Of a stretch of DNA of 12,178 nucleotides, positions 7,766 to 12,178 are shown piece by piece (within the stretch, counting starts at the first letter, position 1; every line of letters begins with the position of its first letter). The DNA comes from DAOTWP01 sp034435675 (GTDB lineage Bacteria > Chloroflexota > Anaerolineae > Aggregatilineales > Phototrophicaceae). The notes below the pieces were generated by a model that saw only the letters and a list, made by a program, of their open reading frames with translations, searched no databases and was not told the origin of the DNA. Location of the stretch: the NCBI GenBank assembly GCA_034435675.1, contig DAOTWP010000073.1, positions 1 to 12,178 on the forward strand. Direction: 5' to 3'. The position numbers and the translations under genes are program-made.

Positions 7766-7804
7766 CTTTCCCGCGGCAAGCCCGCGCAAAAACGAGACAT
7801 TGCT

Positions 7805-7845
7805 ACAGGGGACACGGCGGACTGCTGCCGTGTCCTCTGTGTTTT
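7805..7845 (+). terminator. Rho-independent terminator of the flavoenzyme gene
   Basis: ACAGGGGACACGGC at 7805-7818 pairs with GCCGTGTCCTCTGT at 7827-7840, a 14-bp stem with one G-T pair and an 8-nt loop, followed by GTTTT. It begins 39 bp after the stop at 7765. No comparable T run follows on the minus strand. Confidence 0.85.
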
Positions 7846-7927
7846 GGGAGTTGGCGAATGGTGAACGGGCGCAGCGGTTGCAAGCTTACGCGAAACCGAC
7901 GGCGTGTGCAAAGCGGGCCTGCATCCG

Positions 7928-7956
7928 TTTGCCCGGCGTCACTCCTGTGCGATAAT
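7928..7956 (+). promoter_or_regulatory. Candidate promoter with an extended -10 element
   Basis: GATAAT at 7951-7956 is preceded by TGC, giving an extended -10 (TGC-GATAAT). TTTGCC at 7928-7933 (17-bp spacing) or TTGCCC at 7929-7934 (16 bp) can serve as the -35. It lies 43 bp before the ATG at 8000, so it argues that translation begins there and not at the earlier in-frame ATG at 7904. Confidence 0.5.
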
Positions 7957-7999
7957 GTGCGGCAGTGCCCGGCGGCATCGAGAGAAAGAAACGCCCGCA

Positions 8000-8122
8000 A
8001 TGTCCATTCCGCATGTAGAGCAGGTGCTGCCCGAACTGCTGCCTTTCGCCGCTGAGCTGGCGGCAGCGTACACGGCGGGTGAACTGGCAGACTGGCAGCT
8101 ATTGCCCGCTTTCGTGGTGTGA
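8000..8122 (+). CDS. Small hypothetical protein, 40 residues
   Basis: The ORF reads MSIPHVEQVLPELLPFAAEL and continues for another 20 residues to a TGA at 8120-8122. It is predicted to be mostly helical and acidic, and its codon use looks like that of its neighbours. The frame extends upstream to 7904, but that part is Arg/His/Cys-rich and lies before the promoter, so it is probably untranslated. The upstream purine stretch AGAGAAAG is only a weak ribosome-binding site. It ends 19 bp before the gene at 8142 and would be co-transcribed with it. No family recognised; it may be a real small protein or a translated leader. Confidence 0.45.
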   Translation: MSIPHVEQVLPELLPFAAELAAAYTAGELADWQLLPAFVV

Positions 8123-8141
8123 ACAAGAGGCGTAACCCATT

Positions 8142-8546
8142 ATGACTGACGATCACCCACTGCTTGACCTTGCCCGCACGCTGATCACCGTGCGCACGCG
8201 CCCCACCGCGCCGGAGATGAAGCTGGCGTTCCAGCAGGCGATGCAGCAGTTTGCCGCGCTGGTGGATGGCAGCAGCGACCCCGCGCCGCTTACCGCCGTG
8301 CTGGTCTATGACCGCGGCATGCATCTGCCGTCTGCGCTGCGCCAGCGGGCATTTGAACGCTGCTTTGCGCTGGGCGGCAAAACACCCGCCCTGCTGCGCG
8401 AGTATGCCCTGCACCTGCTGATGTTCGGTTACGCCGAAGCGGACGGGACGGTCAACGGGGACACCGACGCGCAGATAGAGGCACTGTATGCCGAGGCAGA
8501 CGCGCTGGAACAGGCGGCACAGCAGGAGATCAGTCGCCGTCGGTGA
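8142..8546 (+). CDS. Hypothetical protein, 134 residues, helical
   Basis: Translation starts at ATG 8142, with AGAGG about 11 nt upstream. The protein has no signal peptide or membrane segment and looks almost entirely alpha-helical. Segments such as LALDLARTLITVRTRP-like N-terminal helices, MKLAFQQAMQQFAALV, LRQRAFERCFAL and REYALHLLMFGYAEADG suggest helix-turn-helix hairpins of TPR/SEL1 style, ending in an acidic coiled helix (QIEALYAEADALEQAAQQE). I do not recognise a family. It is probably in one operon with the 40-codon ORF at 8000. Its last 17 bp overlap the end of the convergent DtxR-type regulator, and a long antisense frame over it is rejected because of its Arg/His/Gln-rich composition. 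Confidence 0.7.
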   Translation: MTDDHPLLDLARTLITVRTRPTAPEMKLAFQQAMQQFAALVDGSSDPAPLTAVLVYDRGMHLPSALRQRAFERCFALGGKTPALLREYALHLLMFGYAEADGTVNGDTDAQIEALYAEADALEQAAQQEISRRR

Positions 8547-9222
8547 CGAGAATACACTGCGCGACCTGACTACCAATTACCGCCCGCTGGTCATCTTCCA
8601 GCAGCACGGTCAGCGGACCGTCAAACGGGTCGCGTTCCAGCACCTGCACAGGCGCATTCAACCGAAAGCCGCGCGCCTCGATATGCTGGAGCATCGCCGG
8701 GTCATCGGACTTAAAGCGCGCAATCACCGCGGGGCTGCCGGTGAGCAGTTCGGCAAGCGGGCGCAGGGCGCGCGGCTGGATGCTGCCATCCTCGCCGGGG
8801 ATGGGGTCGCCGTGCGGGTCGAAGGTTGGGTTGCCCAGTTTGCCGGCAATCGCGGCGATGAAGCGATCCGAGACGACATGCTCCAATTCTTCCGCCTCGT
8901 CATGGACTTCATGCAGCGCGTAGCCGAGTTCCTCAACCAGATACAGCTCGATCAGCCGGTGGCGGCGCACCACCTTGAGCGCGATTTCTTCCCCCGCGTC
9001 TGTCAGCCGCACCCCGCGATACTTCTGGTAATCAATCAGCCCGGCAGCCTCTAACCGGCGCGCCATATCCGTCACCGAAGGCGCCATCATGCGCAGCGTT
9101 TCCGCGAGGGCATTGGTCGCCACGCGCTCGCCAGCCTGCTGCAAGCCGTAAATTGCCTTGAGGAAGTTTTCGACAGAACGGGAATGCGTAATGGTCGCAT
9201 TCGGGTCGGGCGAATCAGGCAT
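8530..9222 (-). CDS. DtxR/MntR-family metal-dependent transcriptional regulator
   Basis: The 230-residue protein starts at an ATG with AGAGAGG about 7 nt upstream. Residues 14-75 form the winged helix-turn-helix (SVENFLKAIYGL, LAETLRMMAPSVTDMARRL, YRGVRLTDAG). The dimerisation/metal domain at about 80-140 contains RRHRLIELYLVEELG and VHDEAEELEHVVSDRF, then FDPHGDPIP. The C-terminal part, about 150-230, looks like the SH3/FeoA-like domain of DtxR and IdeR. By eye the metal positions are H88, E92, H107, E111, E114 and H115. E111 takes the place of DtxR Cys102, as in manganese-type regulators, while N19 stands where DtxR has Met10 and MntR Asp8. Such proteins bind operator DNA when loaded with Fe2+ or Mn2+ and repress uptake genes. 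No metal transporter is in the window, so targets lie elsewhere. Confidence 0.95.
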   Translation of the reverse strand: MPDSPDPNATITHSRSVENFLKAIYGLQQAGERVATNALAETLRMMAPSVTDMARRLEAAGLIDYQKYRGVRLTDAGEEIALKVVRRHRLIELYLVEELGYALHEVHDEAEELEHVVSDRFIAAIAGKLGNPTFDPHGDPIPGEDGSIQPRALRPLAELLTGSPAVIARFKSDDPAMLQHIEARGFRLNAPVQVLERDPFDGPLTVLLEDDQRAVIGSQVAQCILVTDGD

Positions 9223-9322
9223 AACAGACCTCTCTGCGTGTGAAAAAGTATGACCATGATAGCATAAACCGGGGCAGCGCGGGGCAGTTTTCGCCCGGTG
9301 CAGGCGCGGGAGTCGCGGGGGA

Positions 9323-9353
9323 CAGGGCTAAAACCCTGCGCGCATGGTAGAAT
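9323..9353 (+). promoter_or_regulatory. Candidate promoter of the broken ATPase gene
   Basis: TAGAAT at 9348-9353 preceded by TGG forms an extended -10 element 33 bp before the ATG at 9386. A -35 is not recognisable. The inverted repeat CAGGG-CTAAAA-CCCTG at 9323-9338 sits where the -35 would be and could be an operator or chance. Confidence 0.35.
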
Positions 9354-9385
9354 CGCAGCAGTGCAATGGTAGAAGGCAGGCAGTT

Positions 9386-9888
9386 ATGGCAAGCATTGGG
9401 CGCTTGACGGTCAGGAATTACAAAAGTCTGCGGGACATCACGCTGGACATGCGCCCGCTGAATATCCTGATTGGAGCCAATGGATCGGGCAAGACGAACC
9501 TGATTCACTTCCTGCAACTGCTCAGCAATGCTGCTGACGAACGGCTGGCAGAGACCATCTTCAGCGATGGGGGCTTGGAGGCGATCAGGTGGAAGGGGGC
9601 TGCACATCAGAACGCGATAAGCTGGGATGTAAGCCTCACCGGTCTGCCAGAATTCAACCGGAAAGTATTCCCTCCGATTTACGCAAGCCGCAGCCCGCAG
9701 CCACCCCAGAACCCGACCCACAAATTGCCGCGCTTGATCGACAGTTTGCAGAAATCAGCGAGGAAATTGAGCAACTCTGGGAACAGTTCAGCAGGCAGGG
9801 ACGCCTGACCGACACGGACTGTGACAGTATGGAAGCCCTTGAAGCAGCGCTGGCAGAAGTCGCCGAAAGACGTGCTCAGTTACATTGA
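9386..9888 (+). pseudogene. Broken RecF/SMC-type AAA ATPase: Walker A fragment plus an out-of-frame coiled-coil tail
   Basis: From ATG 9386 the frame reads MASIGRLTVRNYKSLRDITL, then LNILIGANGSGKTNLIHFL with the Walker A motif GANGSGKT (residues 29-36) and GGLEAIRWKG. This is the N-terminus of the predicted ATPases of the COG4637/RecF-like type, usually about 350-400 residues. After about residue 95 (TGLPEFNRK) similarity stops; the frame ends at 9808 with no signature motif, Walker B or ABC-type C-terminal half. From about 9690 a different frame (open to the TGA at 9886-9888) looks coding: PQPAATPEPDPQIAALDRQF, then EISEEIEQLWEQF and EALEAALAEVAERRAQL, an acidic coiled coil. I read this as a deletion joining an ATPase 5' end to a 3' remnant of the same or another gene, or as a frameshifted relic. 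An alternative is a short functional protein of about 140 residues, which I think less likely. Confidence 0.6.
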
Positions 9889-9898
9889 TTCCGCCCGC

Positions 9899-10762
9899 CT
9901 ACCGCCCGGTCCAGTCGCGCAGGTAGAGGAAGTCGTGCCCGATGGTGCGCCGGCTGAGTTTGGCGATGTTGGGCATCGTGCGCTTGTAGTGGTTGGATTT
10001 CACACGGCGCCAGACCTGCTCGACAAACGCGCGGTCAAAGCCTTCCGCCGCCGCCTCTTCCACCGTGTAGCGCTCGTCCACCAGCAGGAACAGCACCTGA
10101 TCCACGTCATTATACGTAAAGCCGAGTTCGCCTTCGTCGGTCTGCCCTTCCCACAGGTCTGCGGAAGGCGCTTTGTCGAGGATTGTCTGCGGCACGCCCA
10201 GCGCCGCCGCCACCTGCCGCACCTGATACTTATACAGGTCGGCAATCGGCTGCAACGCCACACCGCTGTCGCCGTAGATCGTGCTGTACCCCAGCAGGAA
10301 TTCGGTCTTGTTGCTCGTCCCCAGCACCAGCCCGCCCCAATCTGCCGACTGGTCGTAGAGCACGATCATGCGCAGGCGCGCCATTACATTGCCCATGCGC
10401 ATCCGGTTCATCTCTGGAATCTGGGCGAACAGCGCGTCTGCCATGCCGGTAATCGGCAGCGTTTTTGATGGCAGTCCCAGGTCTTCGATCACTGCCTCGG
10501 CATCAATCAGACTGTTTTCTGAGGAGGTCTTGTACGGCAGGCGCACCGCCAGCACGTTCTGCGCGCCCAGCGCCCGCGCCGCCAGATATGCCGACAGCGC
10601 CGAGTCGATGCCGCCGGACAAGCCAATCACTGCGCGCTGCATGCCTGCTTTGGCAATCGCATCGGCGATGAACTCGGTCAGCATGCGTATGGCGATGTCC
10701 GTATTGATGTCCAGCCGGTGCAGCAGAGCAGCAGACAGGTGCTGCTGGTCAGTCAGGGTCAT
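9899..10762 (-). CDS. nadE: NH3-dependent NAD+ synthase
   Basis: The 287-residue enzyme amidates deamido-NAD (nicotinic acid adenine dinucleotide) to NAD+ using ATP and ammonia, the last step of NAD synthesis, in the cytoplasm. The N-type ATP pyrophosphatase P-loop GLSGGIDSA lies at residues 47-55. Further family marks are LPYKTSSEN at 75-83, GTSNKTEFLLGYSTIYGD at 148-165, the loop APSADLWEGQTDEGELG at 198-214 and the C-terminal KRTMPNIAKLSRRTIGHDF at 260-278. The length fits the single-domain ammonia-dependent type; there is no nitrilase/glutaminase domain, so nitrogen comes from free ammonia or a separate glutaminase. The start at 10762 has only a distant AGG as ribosome-binding site. It converges on the broken ATPase with a 10-bp gap and has its own promoter with a perfect TATAAT. 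Confidence 0.97.
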   Translation of the reverse strand: MTLTDQQHLSAALLHRLDINTDIAIRMLTEFIADAIAKAGMQRAVIGLSGGIDSALSAYLAARALGAQNVLAVRLPYKTSSENSLIDAEAVIEDLGLPSKTLPITGMADALFAQIPEMNRMRMGNVMARLRMIVLYDQSADWGGLVLGTSNKTEFLLGYSTIYGDSGVALQPIADLYKYQVRQVAAALGVPQTILDKAPSADLWEGQTDEGELGFTYNDVDQVLFLLVDERYTVEEAAAEGFDRAFVEQVWRRVKSNHYKRTMPNIAKLSRRTIGHDFLYLRDWTGR

Positions 10763-10804
10763 AGTGTTTTGCCTGAGGATTTGCGTTCAACAGAACAGGT
10801 TGAC

Positions 10805-10813
10805 ATTATAACA
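10805..10813 (-). promoter_or_regulatory. nadE promoter, extended -10
   Basis: On the minus strand the sequence reads TGT-TATAAT, a perfect -10 hexamer (plus 10805-10810) with an upstream TGn extension. Transcription would start near 10798, giving a leader of about 36 nt. The -35 region (around 10828-10833) is a poor match, which an extended -10 can tolerate. Confidence 0.6.
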
Positions 10814-10820
10814 GTTCTCA

Positions 10821-10849
10821 TTGTGTTTTTCCGCACGTTATGTTACACT
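10821..10849 (+). promoter_or_regulatory. Promoter of the candidate structured RNA
   Basis: TTGTGT at 10821-10826 and TACACT at 10844-10849 are separated by exactly 17 bp, and TGT directly before the second hexamer makes an extended -10. Transcription would start near 10856. It is divergent from and interleaved with the nadE promoter, so the two could interfere. Confidence 0.5.
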
Positions 10850-10871
10850 GCCCATATCGTCGGGTTAGTGA

Positions 10872-10884
10872 AAAGGAGGTGATC
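10872..10884 (+). promoter_or_regulatory. Extended perfect Shine-Dalgarno sequence
   Basis: AAAGGAGGTGATC is complementary over all 13 bases to the GAUCACCUCCUUU that ends 16S rRNA in many bacteria. GGAGG ends seven bases before a GTG at 10887, the ideal spacing. Other genes in the window show only partial matches of four to seven bases, so this one stands out. Its central nine bases can pair with CACCTCTTT at 10930-10938. Confidence 0.65.
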
Positions 10885-10886
10885 TG

Positions 10887-10922
10887 GTGTACGGTAGTAT
10901 CATGGGGGTGACCCCGAACTAG
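10887..10922 (+). CDS. 11-codon micro-ORF behind a perfect Shine-Dalgarno
   Basis: GTG at 10887 opens a frame reading (f)MYGSIMGVTPN and stopping at TAG 10920-10922. A second possible start, ATG at 10902, would give MGVTPN. The ribosome-binding site is the strongest in the window and correctly spaced, which is the sole argument that it is translated. The frame continues after the TAG for 16 more codons (QCPPLWSVTFCEGALP) to TAA at 10971-10973. It may be a leader or regulatory peptide whose translation opens the surrounding stem. No family recognised. Confidence 0.4.
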   Translation: MYGSIMGVTPN

Positions 10923-10992
10923 CAGTGCCCACCTCTTTGGAGTGTGACCTTCTGTGAGGGGGCACTCCCATAACCGCGCAGATAATGCGGAA

Positions 10993-11024
10993 AAAGGGCT
11001 GTAGGCGCATGCTTGCAGCCTTTT
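10993..11024. terminator. Bidirectional intrinsic terminator
   Basis: AAAGGGCTGT at 10993-11002 pairs with GCAGCCTTTT at 11015-11024 around a 12-nt loop that contains the palindrome GCATGC. On the plus strand it ends in TTTT after the candidate RNA; on the minus strand it ends in CTTTTT, 46 bp beyond the stop of the membrane peptidase gene. It can therefore close transcripts from both sides. Confidence 0.75.
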
Positions 11025-11029
11025 CCGTT

Positions 11030-11050
11030 CTATAGCTTGTCTATAGCTTG
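11030..11050. repeat. Tandem 10-bp repeat
   Basis: CTATAGCTTG occurs at 11030-11039 and 11041-11050, one base apart, between the terminator and the end of the peptidase gene. No function is evident. Confidence 0.6.
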
Positions 11051-11069
11051 CACGTTTCTTCAGAGGCGG

Positions 11070-11819
11070 TTATTTCGCCCGGCGGCGCAGCGGGTGCAGC
11101 AGGCTGAAGTACACCGCCGCACCCAGCATCAGCACCGCCAGCAGCGCCCACATAAACGCCCATACCGCCCCCGGCAGAATTGGCAGCACATCGCGGCTGA
11201 AGGCGGCAGCATCATTGACCACTGCGCCGCTGCCCGCGCCGGAATTACCCACCAGATACCAGACATCAAAGACGGCATTCAACCCTGTCATCAGCGCCAG
11301 CACGTTCAGCACCAGCAGGTTGACCACCGCCGGGAGCTTCCACGCCATGCCCGCCAGCAGTGCCCCAAACAGAATGCCGATGACCACCGCCGTCCATGCG
11401 CCGCTGGCATCAGGACGCGCATACAGCAGCGTGAACACGACCAGAAACAGCCCCAACCCGGTCGCAACCGGACGCACAACGCGGGGAAAGCGGTTGACCG
11501 TGTAGAACAGCAGCGCCCCGAACGCCGCCGCGCCCAGATAGCCCGCAGGCAGAATCAGCGCGCGTGCGCCGCCTGCAGTGGTCGCCAGCCCGCTGCCGTT
11601 GGCGGAAACAGTGAACTGGATTACCTGCCCACCGGTCAGAATCGCTGTCAGGCTGTGCCCTGCCTCGTGAATATAGGTCACGAACAGGCGCAGCGGGTAG
11701 GTGATGAAGCTCAGCGCTTCGACATTCCACAGCACATAAACAAGCACCAGCGCCAGCGCCAGCACCAGCCAGACATTGCGGCGCATGGCGGCGGTTTGCG
11801 GCTGATTTTCTGTAACCAT
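11070..11819 (-). CDS. Membrane zinc metallopeptidase, M50B-like
   Basis: The 249-residue protein starts at an ATG with GGAGAG 6-7 nt upstream. It is an integral membrane protein with hydrophobic segments at about 15-33, 86-106, 117-135, 139-158, 162-180 and 213-238. The zinc-binding HEAGH motif with H51, E52 and H55 lies at the end of a short membrane-associated segment (VTYIHEAGHSLTAILTGG), as in the M50B-like peptidase family (PF13398 type). The third ligand is probably the Asp in GLNAVFDVWYL, within the fifth membrane segment, and a SGAVVNDAAAFS stretch precedes the last helix. M50 enzymes cut substrates inside the membrane, often anti-sigma factors; the substrate of this short bacterial subgroup is unknown, and no anti-sigma gene is nearby. 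It is a single gene ending at the bidirectional terminator. Confidence 0.9.
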   Translation of the reverse strand: MVTENQPQTAAMRRNVWLVLALALVLVYVLWNVEALSFITYPLRLFVTYIHEAGHSLTAILTGGQVIQFTVSANGSGLATTAGGARALILPAGYLGAAAFGALLFYTVNRFPRVVRPVATGLGLFLVVFTLLYARPDASGAWTAVVIGILFGALLAGMAWKLPAVVNLLVLNVLALMTGLNAVFDVWYLVGNSGAGSGAVVNDAAAFSRDVLPILPGAVWAFMWALLAVLMLGAAVYFSLLHPLRRRAK

Positions 11820-12178
11820 TTTGTCTCTCCGCGACGTTTATACAACTATTTTACGCGCCTTGCGGGCACTCTGTTGCGCCTTGCACTAATCTGCAAGGTT
11901 AGGATTCCTCAACATTGCAGCGCCGGTAAAGCCTCAACCGCCCCAAAAGCTGCGATAAACGTTAGAAAGCCGTCATTTTCGGCTGCAAGACCCTGACCGG
12001 GTAGTTTTGCTGTAAGGAAATTTACGAACTTTACGTTTCCGCAAGGCGCTGCTGTTTCACAAATTCCTGACCTTACAATTTCGTTTTAGGTCGTTTGTTT
12101 AGTGAAGCGCAAGGCACAGCGGATACATTAGAGGCATCATCACAGTTTACATGATTTCATTTGCAAGTTGTCATCATC
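11820..12178. other. Gene-free right edge with dispersed short repeats
   Basis: About 360 bp hold no convincing coding frame and are more AT-rich than the genes, especially after 12003. The first bases are the peptidase leader. The word GCGCCTTGC appears at 11855-11863 and 11876-11884, its inverse GCAAGGCGC at 12041-12049, and shorter forms GCAAGG and GCAAGGC at 11893-11898 and 12109-12115. Small hairpins are CCTTGC-8-GCAAGG at 11879-11898, AGCCG-7-CGGCT at 11968-11984 and ACCC-5-GGGT at 11990-12002. It is probably the regulatory region of a gene beyond the window. Confidence 0.5.
11855..12115. repeat. Dispersed GCGCCTTGC / GCAAGGCGC repeats
   Basis: Two direct copies of GCGCCTTGC lie exactly 21 bp apart (11855 and 11876), about two helical turns. 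A perfect inverse copy lies at 12041-12049, and partial inverse copies (GCAAGG, GCAAGGC) at 11893 and 12109. Spacing by whole helical turns is typical of protein-binding arrays. Confidence 0.5.

Larger units (their letters stand above)
10856..11024 (+). ncRNA. Candidate structured small RNA carrying a masked Shine-Dalgarno and a micro-ORF
   Basis: The roughly 170-nt interval lies between a promoter-like sequence and an intrinsic terminator, with no normal gene in it and none downstream on this strand. Predicted stems are 10873-10881 with 10930-10938 (nine pairs, one G-U), enclosing GGGG-TGA-CCCC at 10905-10915 and TAGT/ACTA at 10895-10898 with 10918-10921; GGAGTG at 10939-10944 with CACTCC at 10963-10968; CCGC at 10974-10977 with GCGG at 10987-10990; and the terminator. 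The first stem masks AAAGGAGGTGATC (10872-10884), a perfect complement of the common 16S rRNA 3' end. I could not match it to 6S RNA, SRP RNA, tmRNA, RNase P RNA or a riboswitch I know. That it is an RNA gene is an inference from architecture; orientation is supported by promoter, SD and micro-ORF together. Confidence 0.5.

Noticed and set aside
6662..7789. Minus-strand open frame of 375 codons
   Set aside because: Antisense to the flavoenzyme gene, Arg/Gln/His-rich with no family features; the sense frame has clear FMN-binding motifs.
7904..7999. Upstream extension of the 40-residue ORF to the ATG at 7904
   Set aside because: The extra 32 residues are Arg/His/Cys-rich and overlap the likely promoter at 7928-7956, so they are probably not translated.
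7803..8576. Minus-strand open frame of 257 codons
   Set aside because: It would cover the terminator, the promoter near 7950 and the 8142 gene; its composition is Arg/His/Gln-rich and no domain is visible.
9215..9721. Minus-strand open frame of 168 codons
   Set aside because: It runs antisense to the Walker A ATPase fragment, which has an unmistakable motif in the sense frame, and spans the promoter of that gene.
9899..10762. Glutamine-dependent NAD+ synthetase
   Set aside because: The protein is a single ATP pyrophosphatase domain of 287 residues; the N-terminal nitrilase-type glutaminase domain is lacking.
10865..10890. Remnant of a 16S rRNA 3' end on the minus strand
   Set aside because: Only GATCACCTCCTTT matches; the conserved helix-45 sequence that should precede it is absent, and the plus-strand reading as an SD with a correctly spaced GTG explains it better.
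10856..11024. Identity as 6S RNA, SRP RNA, tmRNA or a known riboswitch
   Set aside because: There is no long closing stem with a central bubble as in 6S, no GGAAGG-type SRP tetraloop motif, no tmRNA ends, and no riboswitch core I recognise. A covariance-model search would be decisive.
11013..11996. Plus-strand open frame of 327 codons
   Set aside because: Antisense to the HEAGH membrane peptidase and extremely Arg/Gln/His-rich; the minus frame has membrane segments and the zinc motif.

Overview
The window is GC-rich chromosomal DNA from a free-living bacterium. Several traits suggest a member of the Chloroflexota (Anaerolineae-like): a short SpoIIAA/STAS-like protein, a soluble kinase with four PAS domains, secreted Ala/Pro-rich proteins with lamin-G-like domains, a long nitronate-monooxygenase homologue with a cysteine-bearing tail, and a Zn peptidase of the M50B type. 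The phylum is inferred from family resemblance only; no rRNA or tRNA is present to confirm it. No phage, transposase, CRISPR array or complete mobile element was seen.

Layout. 1-138 (-): 5' end of a secreted protein gene that runs off the left edge. 432-851 (+): small SpoIIAA/STAS-like protein. 933-2156 (-): secreted protein with a concanavalin-like C-terminal domain. 2360-4696 (+): orphan four-PAS histidine kinase whose first 35 residues resemble a ribbon-helix-helix segment; its 3' end overlaps that of 4678-5955 (-), a secreted alpha/beta hydrolase. A 358-bp divergent intergenic region with inverted repeats separates the hydrolase from 6314-7765 (+), the nitronate-monooxygenase-like flavoenzyme, which ends in a strong hairpin terminator. 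A promoter near 7930-7956 then leads a 40-codon ORF (8000-8122) and a 134-residue unknown protein (8142-8546), whose 3' end overlaps that of a DtxR/MntR-family regulator (8530-9222, -). At 9386-9888 (+) lies a broken RecF/SMC-type ATPase: a Walker A fragment followed, in another frame, by a coiled-coil tail. It converges on nadE (9899-10762, -).

The most unusual part is 10821-11027. A promoter-like sequence divergent from the nadE promoter precedes a run of hairpins and a bidirectional terminator, with no ordinary gene downstream on that strand. The transcript would carry a Shine-Dalgarno perfectly complementary over 13 nt to the usual 16S rRNA 3' end, seven bases before an 11-codon GTG ORF, while a downstream segment of the same RNA can pair with that Shine-Dalgarno and mask it. 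I read it as a candidate uncharacterised structured RNA or regulated micro-ORF. To its right are a minus-strand membrane Zn peptidase (11070-11819) and a gene-free right edge with dispersed GCGCCTTGC/GCAAGGCGC repeats.

The genes do not form one pathway. Most are single transcription units in alternating orientation, with two tail-to-tail overlaps, which fits ordinary core and near-core chromosome rather than one accessory cluster.
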